Below, one piece after another: positions 23,943 through 33,225 of a stretch of 64,000 nt of DNA. Made by a program: the position numbers and the translations under genes. The stretch is from NCBI GenBank assembly GCA_002724925.1, contig PBQA01000034.1, forward strand, positions 1 through 64,000, written 5' to 3'. Below the pieces are notes generated by a model. That model was not told the DNA's origin. It made no database searches and saw only the letters and a program-made list of their open reading frames with translations. Origin of the DNA: Oceanospirillaceae bacterium. Its GTDB lineage: Bacteria > Pseudomonadota > Gammaproteobacteria > Pseudomonadales > Oceanobacteraceae. Each line of letters opens with the position of its first letter. Position 1 is the stretch's first letter.

Positions 23943-25235
23943 GTGACGCTGACAACCCGAATTCTTCTGGCAATGGCCTTTGCCATCGTACTCGGCACCA
24001 TCACGTTCAACCTCCTGGCAATGCCAGACCTCAATGACAACGTTCGGTACGTGCTTGATGACATGCTGGCGTCTGGTCTTTTCGCCCTTATCGGTAAAAT
24101 CTTTGTTTCCAGTCTGAAAGTCCTCGTTGTCCCGCTTGTATTTGTGTCTCTGGTCTGTGGTGTGTGTCACCTGAGCGACCAGAGTAGCCTCGGACGCATG
24201 AGCCTGAAAACGGTTGTTCTGTACCTCGTAACCACGGCGATCGCGATTTCAGCGGCTATGACGCTGGCGAACATCGTGAACCCCGGCATCGGAATTGATA
24301 TGTCGGTGGAGGCAGAATTTAGCGCCCCTGAGGTCGTACCTCTTATCGATGTACTGGCGAATATATTCCCAACCAATCCGTTCCAGGCAATGGCTGAAGG
24401 CAATATGCTGCAGGTGATCGTGTTCGCGATTCTGGTTGGTCTCGCTATTGGTCGTTCGGGTGTGCCGGGTGAGCGTATCGGTAAGCAATTCAGCGACTGG
24501 AACGAGATTCTGATGACGCTCGTTACTATGCTGATGAATCTTGCGCCGTACGGTGTGTTTGCTCTGTTGTTCAGCCTGTTTGCATCCAAAGGTCTGGGGC
24601 CAGTGCAGGAGCTGTTAGCCTACATGTTTACCGTGGTCGCGGTGTTGCTGGTGCACGGTATTGTTGTTTACTCTGCCATGCTGCGTATGTTCGCTGGCGT
24701 CTCTCCGGTGACCTTTCTGAAGAAAATGTGGCCGGTGCAGATTTTCGCCTTCAGTACTGCGTCCAGTAGCGCCACTTTACCTGTCACTATTAAGAACGCT
24801 GAGCAGAACCTCGGTGTAGGTACTCGCGCTGCGTCGTTTGTACTGCCACTGGGTGCCACCATCAATATGGATGGCACAGCAATTATGCAGGGTGTGGCGA
24901 CCGTGTTTATCGCTCAGGCGTTTGGTCTTGATCTGAGCATGGGCGATTATCTGCTGGTCATTGCTACTGCCACGCTGGCCTCAATCGGCACTGCTGGCGT
25001 GCCGGGCGTGGGGCTGATTACCTTGTCGATGGTTCTCCAGCAGGTCGGCCTGCCAGTGGAGGGCATCGCATTAATCATTGGTGTCGATCGTCTGTTAGAT
25101 ATGTTGCGCACCGCAGTCAATGTGACGGGCGATACTATGGTGTCGGTCGTCATCGCCAAAACAGAGGGTGTTCTGAATCATGAACGATATAACGATTTGA
25201 GCATCACTGCGGCGAGCAACAGCGACGAGAAATAA
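23943..25235 (+). CDS. Dicarboxylate/amino acid:cation symporter (DAACS family)
   Basis: A 430-residue membrane carrier of the GltP/DctA type. Start GTG at 23943 has a strong AAGGAGG seven bases upstream. Eight membrane segments plus the re-entrant hairpins are recognisable: STASSSATLPVTIKNAEQN (the serine-rich HP1), LPLGATINMDGTAIMQGVA (the NMDGT motif of segment 7) and GTAGVPGVGLITLSMVLQ (HP2), then DRLLDMLRTAVNVTGD with the substrate-binding Asp and Asn of segment 8. It takes up glutamate, aspartate or C4-dicarboxylates with Na+ or H+. The Arg in DMLRTA points to dicarboxylate or acidic amino acid binding. Confidence 0.9.
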   Translation: MTLTTRILLAMAFAIVLGTITFNLLAMPDLNDNVRYVLDDMLASGLFALIGKIFVSSLKVLVVPLVFVSLVCGVCHLSDQSSLGRMSLKTVVLYLVTTAIAISAAMTLANIVNPGIGIDMSVEAEFSAPEVVPLIDVLANIFPTNPFQAMAEGNMLQVIVFAILVGLAIGRSGVPGERIGKQFSDWNEILMTLVTMLMNLAPYGVFALLFSLFASKGLGPVQELLAYMFTVVAVLLVHGIVVYSAMLRMFAGVSPVTFLKKMWPVQIFAFSTASSSATLPVTIKNAEQNLGVGTRAASFVLPLGATINMDGTAIMQGVATVFIAQAFGLDLSMGDYLLVIATATLASIGTAGVPGVGLITLSMVLQQVGLPVEGIALIIGVDRLLDMLRTAVNVTGDTMVSVVIAKTEGVLNHERYNDLSITAASNSDEK

Positions 25236-25246
25236 AGCGGCTTTCT

Positions 25247-25981
25247 ATGAATAGGTTTCTGACGTCGTTGGTTGCGGTCACAGGCATTGCTCTGACTTCC
25301 GCTGAGCTTGCGTATGGTGATGGTGCGAATGAAGGTGCCGCTGAGCGTATTATTTCTGGCAGTGGTGTTTCGGGGATTTCTACTCAGGTCCGTCAGTTAG
25401 CGGAGGCACAGCTGAGCGACTCGAAGGATATAGAAAGGCGTCAACGCATGCGCCAGCTACTGCCCTGGTCCCCTTCTGCTCTGAACGAATCTTTTACCCA
25501 CCTGCTTGCATCCTTTACTGATGACGAGATTACTCGTTTATTGATGATCATTGATGACAGCATCATGGCCCGTGGTCGATTAATGGAAGACATTGCGCTT
25601 CGGGAACAGGGAACGCCAGAATACGAACGTTACATGCAAAGGCTAGCCGCTTATCCACCGGCCGTTTCGCGCGTGCAACGGCTCGAAGGGCTGGTATCTG
25701 CGACCCGTATGTCGGAGTGGTTGATTCACGCACAAACGTCCGTTGCAGGGGTTCTGGAGCAGGACCTTGATCAAGGGTATGAAGCAACGACGCGGGATAC
25801 AGTGCTGAATTTTATGCTGTACGCATACCGGCGTGTGAGTAATGCAGAGATTGATGCCCTGACCCGGTTGTGGACTGATCCGGTGATGCAGCGCTGGCTA
25901 ACGGAGGCACTGGCTGTATTGCCAGAGACCGCCGGGCCATCTTTCGTCACCGACGGTCAGCTACTGAACACGTCTCAGTGA
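25247..25981 (+). CDS. Exported protein of unknown function (possibly DUF2059-like)
   Basis: 244 residues, with a signal peptide MNRFLTSLVAVTGIALTSAE cleaved near AYG. The mature part is largely helical and acidic. It has no enzyme motif I recognise; helices such as SFTDDEITRLLMIIDDS and NFMLYAYRRVSNAEIDALTR resemble DUF2059-like periplasmic proteins. It starts 11 bases after the symporter and probably shares its transcript. The 3' end overlaps the convergent HDOD gene by seven bases. Confidence 0.65.
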   Translation: MNRFLTSLVAVTGIALTSAELAYGDGANEGAAERIISGSGVSGISTQVRQLAEAQLSDSKDIERRQRMRQLLPWSPSALNESFTHLLASFTDDEITRLLMIIDDSIMARGRLMEDIALREQGTPEYERYMQRLAAYPPAVSRVQRLEGLVSATRMSEWLIHAQTSVAGVLEQDLDQGYEATTRDTVLNFMLYAYRRVSNAEIDALTRLWTDPVMQRWLTEALAVLPETAGPSFVTDGQLLNTSQ

Positions 25982-27375
25982 TTGAGGATGCTGATCAGGT
26001 CGGCGAAACTGTCCTGATTTTCTACCAGGGTATCCGCGACTTCAGCGGCGTCCTCGGCGGATAGTCCCAGGCGTGTGAATACCTGCTCTGGAATGACTTC
26101 TGACGGGCCGTCACCGACACCACGTTCACGCAACAGACGCACGGCGACATAAAGAAGATTCGCATAGCCGGAGTAGTCACCATCATAATCTGCGTTATGC
26201 ATTTGGCGCAGCGAGGCGATCAGTTCTCCCGGCATCTGCCATTGCATCATTAAGGCTGCAGCACATTGTTCGCGGCTCATCCCCAGTAAGTAGTTTTCGA
26301 TGTAGAAACGGTTGATGTGAGGATTTGCTTCAATATGGCGATTAATCAGCGAGAACTGAGGTGGAAATATTTGCCCTAGAATCAGGAAACCGAAGTTATG
26401 CAGCAAGCCACTCAGATACGCCATGCCCTGTGATGGGCGCCCCGCAGGTTCTATTTTTCGTACCAGTTCGCCGCAGAGTGCAGCTGTCATTACCGCTTGT
26501 TTCCAGAATGGTGTATACCCGTGCGGACCCTCTTTAGGAACCGCCAGAGAGCGACCTAAAGCGAGGCCGAGGGCGAGGTTAATGACCAGATCAAAACCCA
26601 ATACCCGGATGACGGCCTCTTCAACGCTTTTGATTTCGCCGCGGGTACCGTAGTAGGGCGAGCGCGCCCAGCTCAGAACCTGGGCCGACATGCCCGGGTC
26701 CACTTCAATCGTGGTTGCCAGTGATTTGCTGTCGGCTTCCGGGTCGACCCTCAGCTCAATGATTTTACGGGCAACTTCAGGCAATGGCGGTAAGTCGAGA
26801 GTTTCTTCAAGGCGTTGCTTGATTCGTAGGGGCGTGAACTGACGAATGGCTGAGTGTACGTCATCAAGATCCTGATCGCTGCCTTGCTCCGGCTGGTCGG
26901 GGCGCAGAGGCGTGCTGTAGTTGCCAACGTGCGAACTGGTGGTCAGGGCACGAAATTCCGACATCGGAATTTTGATCCAGTTTTTACCTTCCTCGCCTGA
27001 ATAAACAAACAGCTCCTGCTCTCGCAGCAGTGCCTGATCAATCATGGTCTCCATTTCGGTGATCTGTGGGATCGCCGGAAACTGATCAATCTTGTAGCGT
27101 GCCTTAAGCAGATCCAGCTCGTCTACCGACAGGGCCGTGAACTGCCTGCCAAAGGCATGTGATAACTGGGTGAGATCAAGCATCCGGTCGCCCGGTACCA
27201 GAACCTGCACTTGCCCCAGCTCATCTTTCAGGAAAACGTTATAAGCAACCTTGGAAGAGTAGGATGCAGGCGGATTACTTTGCATGATTTCAAACAACTC
27301 CTTGTCATCAGCGGCGGAGTAGGGGATTCGCCAGTCTTCAAGGATTTTCTGTACGACGGCTGGAATGGCTGACAT
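25975..27375 (-). CDS. HDOD-domain signalling protein with YbaK-like N-terminus
   Basis: 466 residues. The N-terminal part (1-165; KILEDWRIPYSAADDKELFE) resembles a YbaK/prolyl-tRNA editing fold, without clear editing residues. The HDOD domain covers about 195-400: LPPLPEVARKIIELRVDPEA, PGMSAQVLSWARSPYYG, EEAVIRVLGFDLVINLALG, YLSGLLHNFGFLILGQIFP. HDOD domains are catalytically dead HD relatives used in signal transduction. A similar two-domain protein lies next to recG and oxyR in Pseudomonas. Confidence 0.85.
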   Translation of the reverse strand: MSAIPAVVQKILEDWRIPYSAADDKELFEIMQSNPPASYSSKVAYNVFLKDELGQVQVLVPGDRMLDLTQLSHAFGRQFTALSVDELDLLKARYKIDQFPAIPQITEMETMIDQALLREQELFVYSGEEGKNWIKIPMSEFRALTTSSHVGNYSTPLRPDQPEQGSDQDLDDVHSAIRQFTPLRIKQRLEETLDLPPLPEVARKIIELRVDPEADSKSLATTIEVDPGMSAQVLSWARSPYYGTRGEIKSVEEAVIRVLGFDLVINLALGLALGRSLAVPKEGPHGYTPFWKQAVMTAALCGELVRKIEPAGRPSQGMAYLSGLLHNFGFLILGQIFPPQFSLINRHIEANPHINRFYIENYLLGMSREQCAAALMMQWQMPGELIASLRQMHNADYDGDYSGYANLLYVAVRLLRERGVGDGPSEVIPEQVFTRLGLSAEDAAEVADTLVENQDSFADLISILNH

Positions 27376-27472
27376 GTTTACGCCCCGGAATTGGTTCTTT
27401 CAGAAAATATAGTAGAGATCCAGAAAAATGTGGTCGATCGGGACTAAATTGGCCGATATTTCTTTGCCAGAG

Positions 27473-29551
27473 TCAGACGTTGGCGAAACGCTCGGCGTTC
27501 CCCAGCCAGCGTTTGATCAGGGGTTCAACGGTGGCTGGGTGCTGATACCAGAGGTCGTTAGCCATTTCCTGCACTTGTGGAAGAAGCCCAGCATCGCGTT
27601 GCAGGTCGGCAATCCTGAGCATTTGCAGTCCGGTCTGGCGGGTGCCCAATAGCTCTCCGGGGCCGCGTATCTCAAGATCCTTCTCGGCAATATAGAAGCC
27701 ATCCTGGCTATCGCGCATCACTTGCAGGCGTTGCTTACTGGTGAACGACAGTGGTGACTTGTAGAGCAGTACGCAATGGCTTTTCGCGCTGCCCCGGCCG
27801 ACGCGCCCACGTAGCTGATGCAGTTGAGCCAGCCCCAGGCGCTCCGGGTTTTCAATAATCATCAGGCTTGAATTCGGGACATCAACGCCGACTTCGATAA
27901 CCGTGGTTGCGACCAGTAGATCCAGCTGATGATCTTTAAAGGCAGCCATGATGTCTGCTTTATCAGCGGCCTTCATACGTCCGTGAACCAGACCTACGCG
28001 CAGCCCCGGAAGCGCTTTCTGAAGCTCCTCGAACGTGTTCTCTGCGGCCTGACATTGCAGGGCTTCGCTTTCTTCAATCAGGGTACAGACCCAATAAGCC
28101 TGCGCCCCTTGTGCGCATGCTTCCTGTACGCGCTGAATAATTTCCGGACGCCTTTGATCACTGATCGCAACCGTAGTAATGGGGCTGCGCCCCGGAGGCA
28201 GTTCGTCTATGACCGAAGTATCGAGATCGGCGTACGCACTCATGGCCAGAGTTCGCGGAATAGGTGTGGCGGTCATGATCAGCTGATGCGGCGCCAGCCC
28301 GGCGCGCTCGCCTTTCTCTTTTAATGATAGGCGCTGATGAACACCAAAGCGGTGTTGCTCATCAATGATGACCAGACCGAGCTTCGAGAAGTGTACGTCT
28401 TCTTGAAACAGGGCATGCGTACCGACAACCAGTTGCGCTTCGCCAGCGGCGATTTCATACAGCGACTTCTCCCGGGCTTTTCCTTTAACTTTGCCGGCAA
28501 GCCAACCCATACGAACACCCAGAGGTTCGAACCATCCGGCGAGATTACGCAGGTGTTGCTCGGCAAGAATCTCGGTCGGTGCCATTAACGCAACCTGATA
28601 ACCTTGTTGAAGCAGATCACAGGCAGCGAGTGCCGCAACTAAGGTTTTACCAGAACCAACATCGCCCTGGACCAGGCGCAGCATCGGATAGGGTTGCTTG
28701 AGGTCTTCAGTGATTTCATCGGTGACGCGTTGCTGGGCACCGGTTGGAGTAAACGGCAGCTTCTCCAGTAGCGCGTTTCGCAGCGTGTGGTCAGTCAGGA
28801 TGGCAGGCGCTTTGTCGGCCTGAACCTGAGCGCGTAATTTAAACAGGGATAACTGGTGCGCCAGCAGCTCCTCAAGAATCAATCGCTTATGTGCCGGGTG
28901 ACTCCCTGACTCCAGTTGCAACAGGTCAGTGTCTGAGGGCGGGTGGTGAAGAAACAGCAGCGCTTCTCGCAGGCCCGGCAGGCGCCATTGCGCACACCAC
29001 TGCTCAGGGAGCAGGTCTGGTAGCGCGACCTCATCCTGCCTTAGTAGCTCAACCATCTGCTCGTGAAGCAGTCGCAGCCGTTGCTGGGTAATGCCATCAG
29101 TCGCTGGGTAAATGGGTGTAAGCGAAGCCTCCAGCGGCGTATCCAGACCGTCTTCGATGCGCTGGTATTCAGGATGGTACAGCTCAAGCCCGCTGGCTCC
29201 TCGACGGGGCTCGCCATAGCAGCGCAACAGGGTGCCTTTGCTCATCTGATTTTTCTGCGCCGCATTAAAATGAAAAAAGCGCAGATTGATCAGTCCACTC
29301 TGATCCTGAAGCTTAACCAGCAGGCTGCGACGCTTGCCAAACACCACGCTCGAGCCCTTCACCTCTCCCTGAATAACCGCGGGCCGCATAGGCATCAGGC
29401 CAGCAATGGGGGTGATTTTACTCCGGTCTTCGTAGCGGAAAGGCAGGTGAAAGGCGAGGTCAGTGAGAGAGTGGATATTCAGTTTACCCAGCTGCTCTGC
29501 CAGTTTTGGCCCTACGCCTTTCAGATCCGTTAGCTTACCGGAGTTCGCCAT
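27473..29551 (-). CDS. recG: ATP-dependent DNA helicase RecG
   Basis: 692 residues, the normal length. The N-terminal wedge domain starts LTDLKGVGPKLAEQLGKLNI and contains an OB fold (about 60-150). Helicase motifs are LVQGDVGSGKTLVAALA (motif I), VVGTHALFQ, IIDEQHRFGVHQR (motif II), TATPIPRTLAMS (motif III) and ATTVIEVGVDVPN, HQLRGRVGRG (V and VI). RecG unwinds branched DNA and regresses stalled forks. It lies four bases after oxyR on the same strand, suggesting co-transcription, as in Pseudomonas. Confidence 0.97.
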   Translation of the reverse strand: MANSGKLTDLKGVGPKLAEQLGKLNIHSLTDLAFHLPFRYEDRSKITPIAGLMPMRPAVIQGEVKGSSVVFGKRRSLLVKLQDQSGLINLRFFHFNAAQKNQMSKGTLLRCYGEPRRGASGLELYHPEYQRIEDGLDTPLEASLTPIYPATDGITQQRLRLLHEQMVELLRQDEVALPDLLPEQWCAQWRLPGLREALLFLHHPPSDTDLLQLESGSHPAHKRLILEELLAHQLSLFKLRAQVQADKAPAILTDHTLRNALLEKLPFTPTGAQQRVTDEITEDLKQPYPMLRLVQGDVGSGKTLVAALAACDLLQQGYQVALMAPTEILAEQHLRNLAGWFEPLGVRMGWLAGKVKGKAREKSLYEIAAGEAQLVVGTHALFQEDVHFSKLGLVIIDEQHRFGVHQRLSLKEKGERAGLAPHQLIMTATPIPRTLAMSAYADLDTSVIDELPPGRSPITTVAISDQRRPEIIQRVQEACAQGAQAYWVCTLIEESEALQCQAAENTFEELQKALPGLRVGLVHGRMKAADKADIMAAFKDHQLDLLVATTVIEVGVDVPNSSLMIIENPERLGLAQLHQLRGRVGRGSAKSHCVLLYKSPLSFTSKQRLQVMRDSQDGFYIAEKDLEIRGPGELLGTRQTGLQMLRIADLQRDAGLLPQVQEMANDLWYQHPATVEPLIKRWLGNAERFANV

Positions 29552-29555
29552 CAGC

Positions 29556-30455
29556 TTACTTCTTTGACCAGCACAGCTGGGCGTTTTCGATCAACAGGTC
29601 GATGGCATTGCCTCGAGGGAAACTGGCTCGCCAGGCAAGGGCCACCGTCCGAAACGGCGCCGGCTCACGGAACGGACGCGTGGCCAGCAGATTTTCGTCC
29701 ATATTCCCGAGGGCGGATTCAGGAAGCACAGTCACACCAAGACCAGTGGCGACCATATGTTTCAGAGTCTCGAGCGAACTGCCCTCGAGAACACTGCCAA
29801 CACGACTGTGCTGTTTACGGTGCAGAGCCGGGCAGTGCTCAAACACCTGATCCCGGAAGCAGTGACCTTCGCCCAGCATCAGTAGGTCGAGGTCAATGAG
29901 TTGTTCGGGATCGATGTCTTTCTGTTTCGTCAGCTCATGCTCTTTTGGCATCACGACCACAAACTTCTCTTTATAGAGAGGGCGAGTCACAACGTCGGGT
30001 TCGGTAAATGGCAGCGCGATCACAATGGCATCCAATTCGCCTTCCCTGAGCTGCTTGCGTAATACTCCGGTGTAGTTTTCTTCAAGGTACAGCGGCATGC
30101 CCGGTGCGGCGCTGTGAATCTGTGGAACAAGATGAGGAAACAGATAAGGACCGATAGTGAAAATAGCCCCCAGACGCAAAGGCGTAGATAACTGGTTCTT
30201 GCCCGAGCTGGCGATATCTTTAATAGCTCGGGACTCTTCTAAAACGCGTTGCGCCTGGGCCACAATGCGCTCACCTAACGGGGTTACGGTGACAGAGTTC
30301 TTGCTGCGCTCAAAAATAGCGACCTCTAACTCGCTTTCCAGCTTCTTTATCGCTACGCTGAGCGTCGGTTGGCTGACGTAACATTTTTCAGCGGCTCGGC
30401 CAAAATGTCGTTCCTGTGCAACAGTGACGATATAGCGGAGTTCGGTTAGGGTCAT
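29556..30455 (-). CDS. oxyR: Peroxide-sensing regulator OxyR
   Basis: A LysR-type regulator of 299 residues. The N-terminal winged helix MTLTELRYIVTVAQERHFGR with KCYVSQPTLSVAIKKLE is OxyR-like. The two redox cysteines are C199 and C208 (GHCFRDQVFEHC), the same positions as in E. coli. Oxidation to a disulfide activates catalase and peroxidase genes. It is first in an oxyR-recG unit and divergent from the gene at 30592. Confidence 0.95.
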   Translation of the reverse strand: MTLTELRYIVTVAQERHFGRAAEKCYVSQPTLSVAIKKLESELEVAIFERSKNSVTVTPLGERIVAQAQRVLEESRAIKDIASSGKNQLSTPLRLGAIFTIGPYLFPHLVPQIHSAAPGMPLYLEENYTGVLRKQLREGELDAIVIALPFTEPDVVTRPLYKEKFVVVMPKEHELTKQKDIDPEQLIDLDLLMLGEGHCFRDQVFEHCPALHRKQHSRVGSVLEGSSLETLKHMVATGLGVTVLPESALGNMDENLLATRPFREPAPFRTVALAWRASFPRGNAIDLLIENAQLCWSKK

Positions 30456-30591
30456 GATTGTTACCTTGAATGAAGGTGGCTTATCTGATTTATTCTACCT
30501 ATCCATTGCGTCAGCGAAAGACCGTAACAAAATAAAACGTAAGGTACCGCCAAGATGCGGTACAAAATGCCTGAAATAGCGGAGGAAAGGC

Positions 30592-31443
30592 ATGGCTTCT
30601 ATTTTGGTTGTGGGCACCGGAGACATCGGCGGCCATCTGGCACAGGACCTCGCCCGGGAAGGGCATGACGTGACAGGCGTCCGCCGTTCGGACAAGCCTG
30701 TTGGTGAAGGGGTTAATGTGATCAGTGCTGACGTGTCAGATGCCAGCACCCTGACCGACCTGCCAGACAACATTGATATTGTCGTATACAGCGTAGCAGC
30801 GCCGGTTTTTTCGAAAGAAGGTTATCACGCGTACTATGTGAAAGGCCTGAAGAACATACTCAAAAAGCTGAAAGGGCAGCCACCTAAGCGTGTTTTCTTT
30901 GTTTCCAGCTCGTCGGTATACCACCAGATGGATGGTGAGTGGGTGGATGAAAGTTCTGAAACCACACCATCAAGCTTTGCCGGTAAAGAAATGCTGGCAG
31001 CAGAGAAAGTACTTCTTGATTCGGCGTTCGATGGCACTGTTGTGCGTTTTACCGGTATTTATGGTCCGGGTCGTGAACGCATGATTCAGCAAGCCCGTCA
31101 GGGTGGCTACTGTGACCCAGAGCCTGCCGTATGGACGAATCGTATTCATCGTGATGATTGTCTTGGAGCGCTGAAGTTTCTGATTAACCGTGCGTTAAAC
31201 GGTGAGTCATTGGACGACTGCTATCTCGCCACTGATAACGAGCCGGCCACTCTGTTCGATGTCCTCGAATGGATGAAGGATCGTATCGGTGAAGTTGACC
31301 CAGACAGCGATGTGGGGGAAGTATCACGCCGTGCTAATCGTCGTTGTTCTAACAAACGACTGCGCGAACTGGGCTACGAGTTTAAATTCAGCAACTATCA
31401 GGAAGGCTATGATGTGATGCTGAACGAGATGGGGCTGGTCTGA
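30592..31443 (+). CDS. NAD-dependent epimerase/dehydratase-like protein (atypical extended SDR)
   Basis: 283 residues with a Rossmann fold. The nucleotide motif is VVGTGDIGGHLAQDLAREGH (GxGxxG), then DIVVYSVAAP, RVFFVSSSSVYHQ with the Ser/Tyr pair but no YxxxK (the next segment reads AGKEMLAAEKVLL), and VVRFTGIYGPGRERMI. It resembles YeeZ-type proteins annotated as nucleotide-sugar epimerase relatives; the substrate is unknown. Its stop is followed by a strong hairpin. It faces away from oxyR, but no OxyR site was recognised. Confidence 0.8.
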   Translation: MASILVVGTGDIGGHLAQDLAREGHDVTGVRRSDKPVGEGVNVISADVSDASTLTDLPDNIDIVVYSVAAPVFSKEGYHAYYVKGLKNILKKLKGQPPKRVFFVSSSSVYHQMDGEWVDESSETTPSSFAGKEMLAAEKVLLDSAFDGTVVRFTGIYGPGRERMIQQARQGGYCDPEPAVWTNRIHRDDCLGALKFLINRALNGESLDDCYLATDNEPATLFDVLEWMKDRIGEVDPDSDVGEVSRRANRRCSNKRLRELGYEFKFSNYQEGYDVMLNEMGLV

Positions 31444-31452
31444 CAGCCCTTT

Positions 31453-31480
31453 GGCATTGCCGGAGTATTCCGGCAGTGCC
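31453..31480 (+). terminator. Terminator after the SDR gene
   Basis: GGCATTGCCGG-AGTATT-CCGGCAGTGCC, eleven-base arms with one mismatch, followed by TTTAAACTTT. Confidence 0.75.
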
Positions 31481-31562
31481 TTTAAACTTTACACTCACTC
31501 CCTGTCACTTGAACCCCGCTGATATTCAGGCATTCTGATGACATCTGTCACCGGAAACGCCT

Positions 31563-33095
31563 ATGACTTCTGTTACTGAACGTCTTCTCTCCCGTATTGA
31601 ACATGCAGGGAATCGTCTGCCTCATCCGACGCTGCTATTTATCTGGCTGTGCGGGTTAGTGCTGCTCATCTCGGGGCTGGCATCTGCACTCGGGCTCTCA
31701 GCCATACACCCTGTTAATGGTGAGCAGCTTACAGCAATGAACCTGCTCTCTGCTGAAGGGGCGGCGAAGATACTGACCCAAACGGTCTCCAATTTTACCG
31801 GGTTCGCTCCCGTAGGAACCGTTCTGATTGCCATGTTGGGCTTAGGCGTCGCCGAGCGCAGCGGTCTTATTGCTGTTCTACTGTCATCCATAGTGCGCGG
31901 AGCACGCGGAAACTTGCTGACATTTCTGGTGGTTTTCGCTGGGGTGATGTCGAGCCTCGCCGCTGACGCAGGTTATGTCGTCCTGATTCCGCTGGCTGCG
32001 CTGGTATTTAAAAGTGCAGGTCGCCATCCGCTGGCAGGCATTGCAGCAGCCTTTGCGGGAGTCTCTGGTGGCTACAGTGCAAACCTGTTGCTCGGGCCAT
32101 TTGATGCGGTATTAGCCGGTATCAGCACCGAAGCAGTGAGGCTGGTTGACCCCGGCGGTGAGGTAAATATCGCCGCTAATTATTGGTTTATGGTTACTTC
32201 TGTTTTTCTCGTTAGTGCGTTGGCCACTCTGGTAACAGCACGTTGGGTCGAACCTCGACTGGTCTCAATAGAGATTGAAGATGACGACAAAGCTGCTGCA
32301 AAAGAGAAGCCGCAAGAAAAGGCGGTTATCAAAAAAGGTAACGAGCAGCAGGAAGAATTTAATCAGAGTCGCGGACTGAAAGCCGTTGCGCTTTTTACCC
32401 TGATATTTGCGGTGATCTGTGCCAGTGGGTTGGCCGGAGAGCATGCCTGGTTACGTCAGGGAATGGCCATTATTTCTTCGCCATTTATGAAAGGCATTGT
32501 GGTTGTTATCTCGATCTATGCGCTTTTATGTGGGTATATCTATGGTCGCTTCAGCGGAACCTGGCGTCAGTCACATAAGCTGGTTGAAGCCATGGAAGCC
32601 AGTATGGCGACCATGGCCGGTTACCTTGTATTGATGTTCTTTGCTGCGCAGTTTGTTGCCTACTTCGCGTGGAGTAATCTGGGGATTATTCTCGCCATTC
32701 ATGGCGCAGAGCTGCTGACGCAACTGAATGCTCCCGCTCCTTTAATGTTGGTGGCTTTTATTCTTATCGCAGCGACCATTAATTTATTTGTTGGAAGTGG
32801 CGGTGCTAAGTGGGCGCTTCTCGCACCAGTGTTTATTCCTATGCTAATGCTGGTGGGGATTGCACCAGAAATTACTCAGGTAGCTTTCCGAATTGGTGAC
32901 AGCAGCACGAATATTATTACACCGCTTATGCCATATTTTGGTGTGGTACTAGCGTTTGCGCAGCAATATCGCAAAGACATCGGCATCGGGACCATCATGA
33001 GTATGATGCTGCCGTACAGTGTGGCATTTCTTATTGGTTGGACAGCACTGCTGGTGCTCTGGGTAGGGATGGATTGGCCGCTTGGGGTGGCATAG
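31563..33095 (+). CDS. abgT: AbgT-family transporter
   Basis: A 510-residue inner-membrane protein of the AbgT family (p-aminobenzoyl-glutamate uptake or sulfonamide export). Family segments include HPTLLFIWLCGLVLLISG, NFTGFAPVGTVLIAMLGLGV, SSLAADAGYVVLIPLAALVF, FAGVSGGYSANLLLGPFDAV, a long charged loop (about 240-275), NLFVGSGGAKWALLAPVFIP and GDSSTNIITPLMPYFG. It ends DWPLGVA, whereas a second copy of its 3' end 12.7 kb downstream (45769-45897) ends DWPLGVINPQAAN. The C-terminus of this gene may therefore have been altered when the RHS locus entered. Confidence 0.9.
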   Translation: MTSVTERLLSRIEHAGNRLPHPTLLFIWLCGLVLLISGLASALGLSAIHPVNGEQLTAMNLLSAEGAAKILTQTVSNFTGFAPVGTVLIAMLGLGVAERSGLIAVLLSSIVRGARGNLLTFLVVFAGVMSSLAADAGYVVLIPLAALVFKSAGRHPLAGIAAAFAGVSGGYSANLLLGPFDAVLAGISTEAVRLVDPGGEVNIAANYWFMVTSVFLVSALATLVTARWVEPRLVSIEIEDDDKAAAKEKPQEKAVIKKGNEQQEEFNQSRGLKAVALFTLIFAVICASGLAGEHAWLRQGMAIISSPFMKGIVVVISIYALLCGYIYGRFSGTWRQSHKLVEAMEASMATMAGYLVLMFFAAQFVAYFAWSNLGIILAIHGAELLTQLNAPAPLMLVAFILIAATINLFVGSGGAKWALLAPVFIPMLMLVGIAPEITQVAFRIGDSSTNIITPLMPYFGVVLAFAQQYRKDIGIGTIMSMMLPYSVAFLIGWTALLVLWVGMDWPLGVA

Positions 33096-33157
33096 ATGTC
33101 GATATGAGCGATTGAGGGGGGAAGTGATCTGTTTGTAGTGAGTAATATATTAATAAC

Positions 33158-33185
33158 TTGATAATTACTTGAATCCCTGTATTGT
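33158..33185 (+). promoter_or_regulatory. Possible promoter of the RHS gene
   Basis: TTGATA, 16 bases, TATTGT, in an AT-rich stretch 41 bases before the start codon. Weak match to sigma-70; other placements are possible. Confidence 0.35.
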
Positions 33186-33225
33186 CCCTGCGTAATTACA
33201 AAAGTATACATTGGGAAAGGACTCC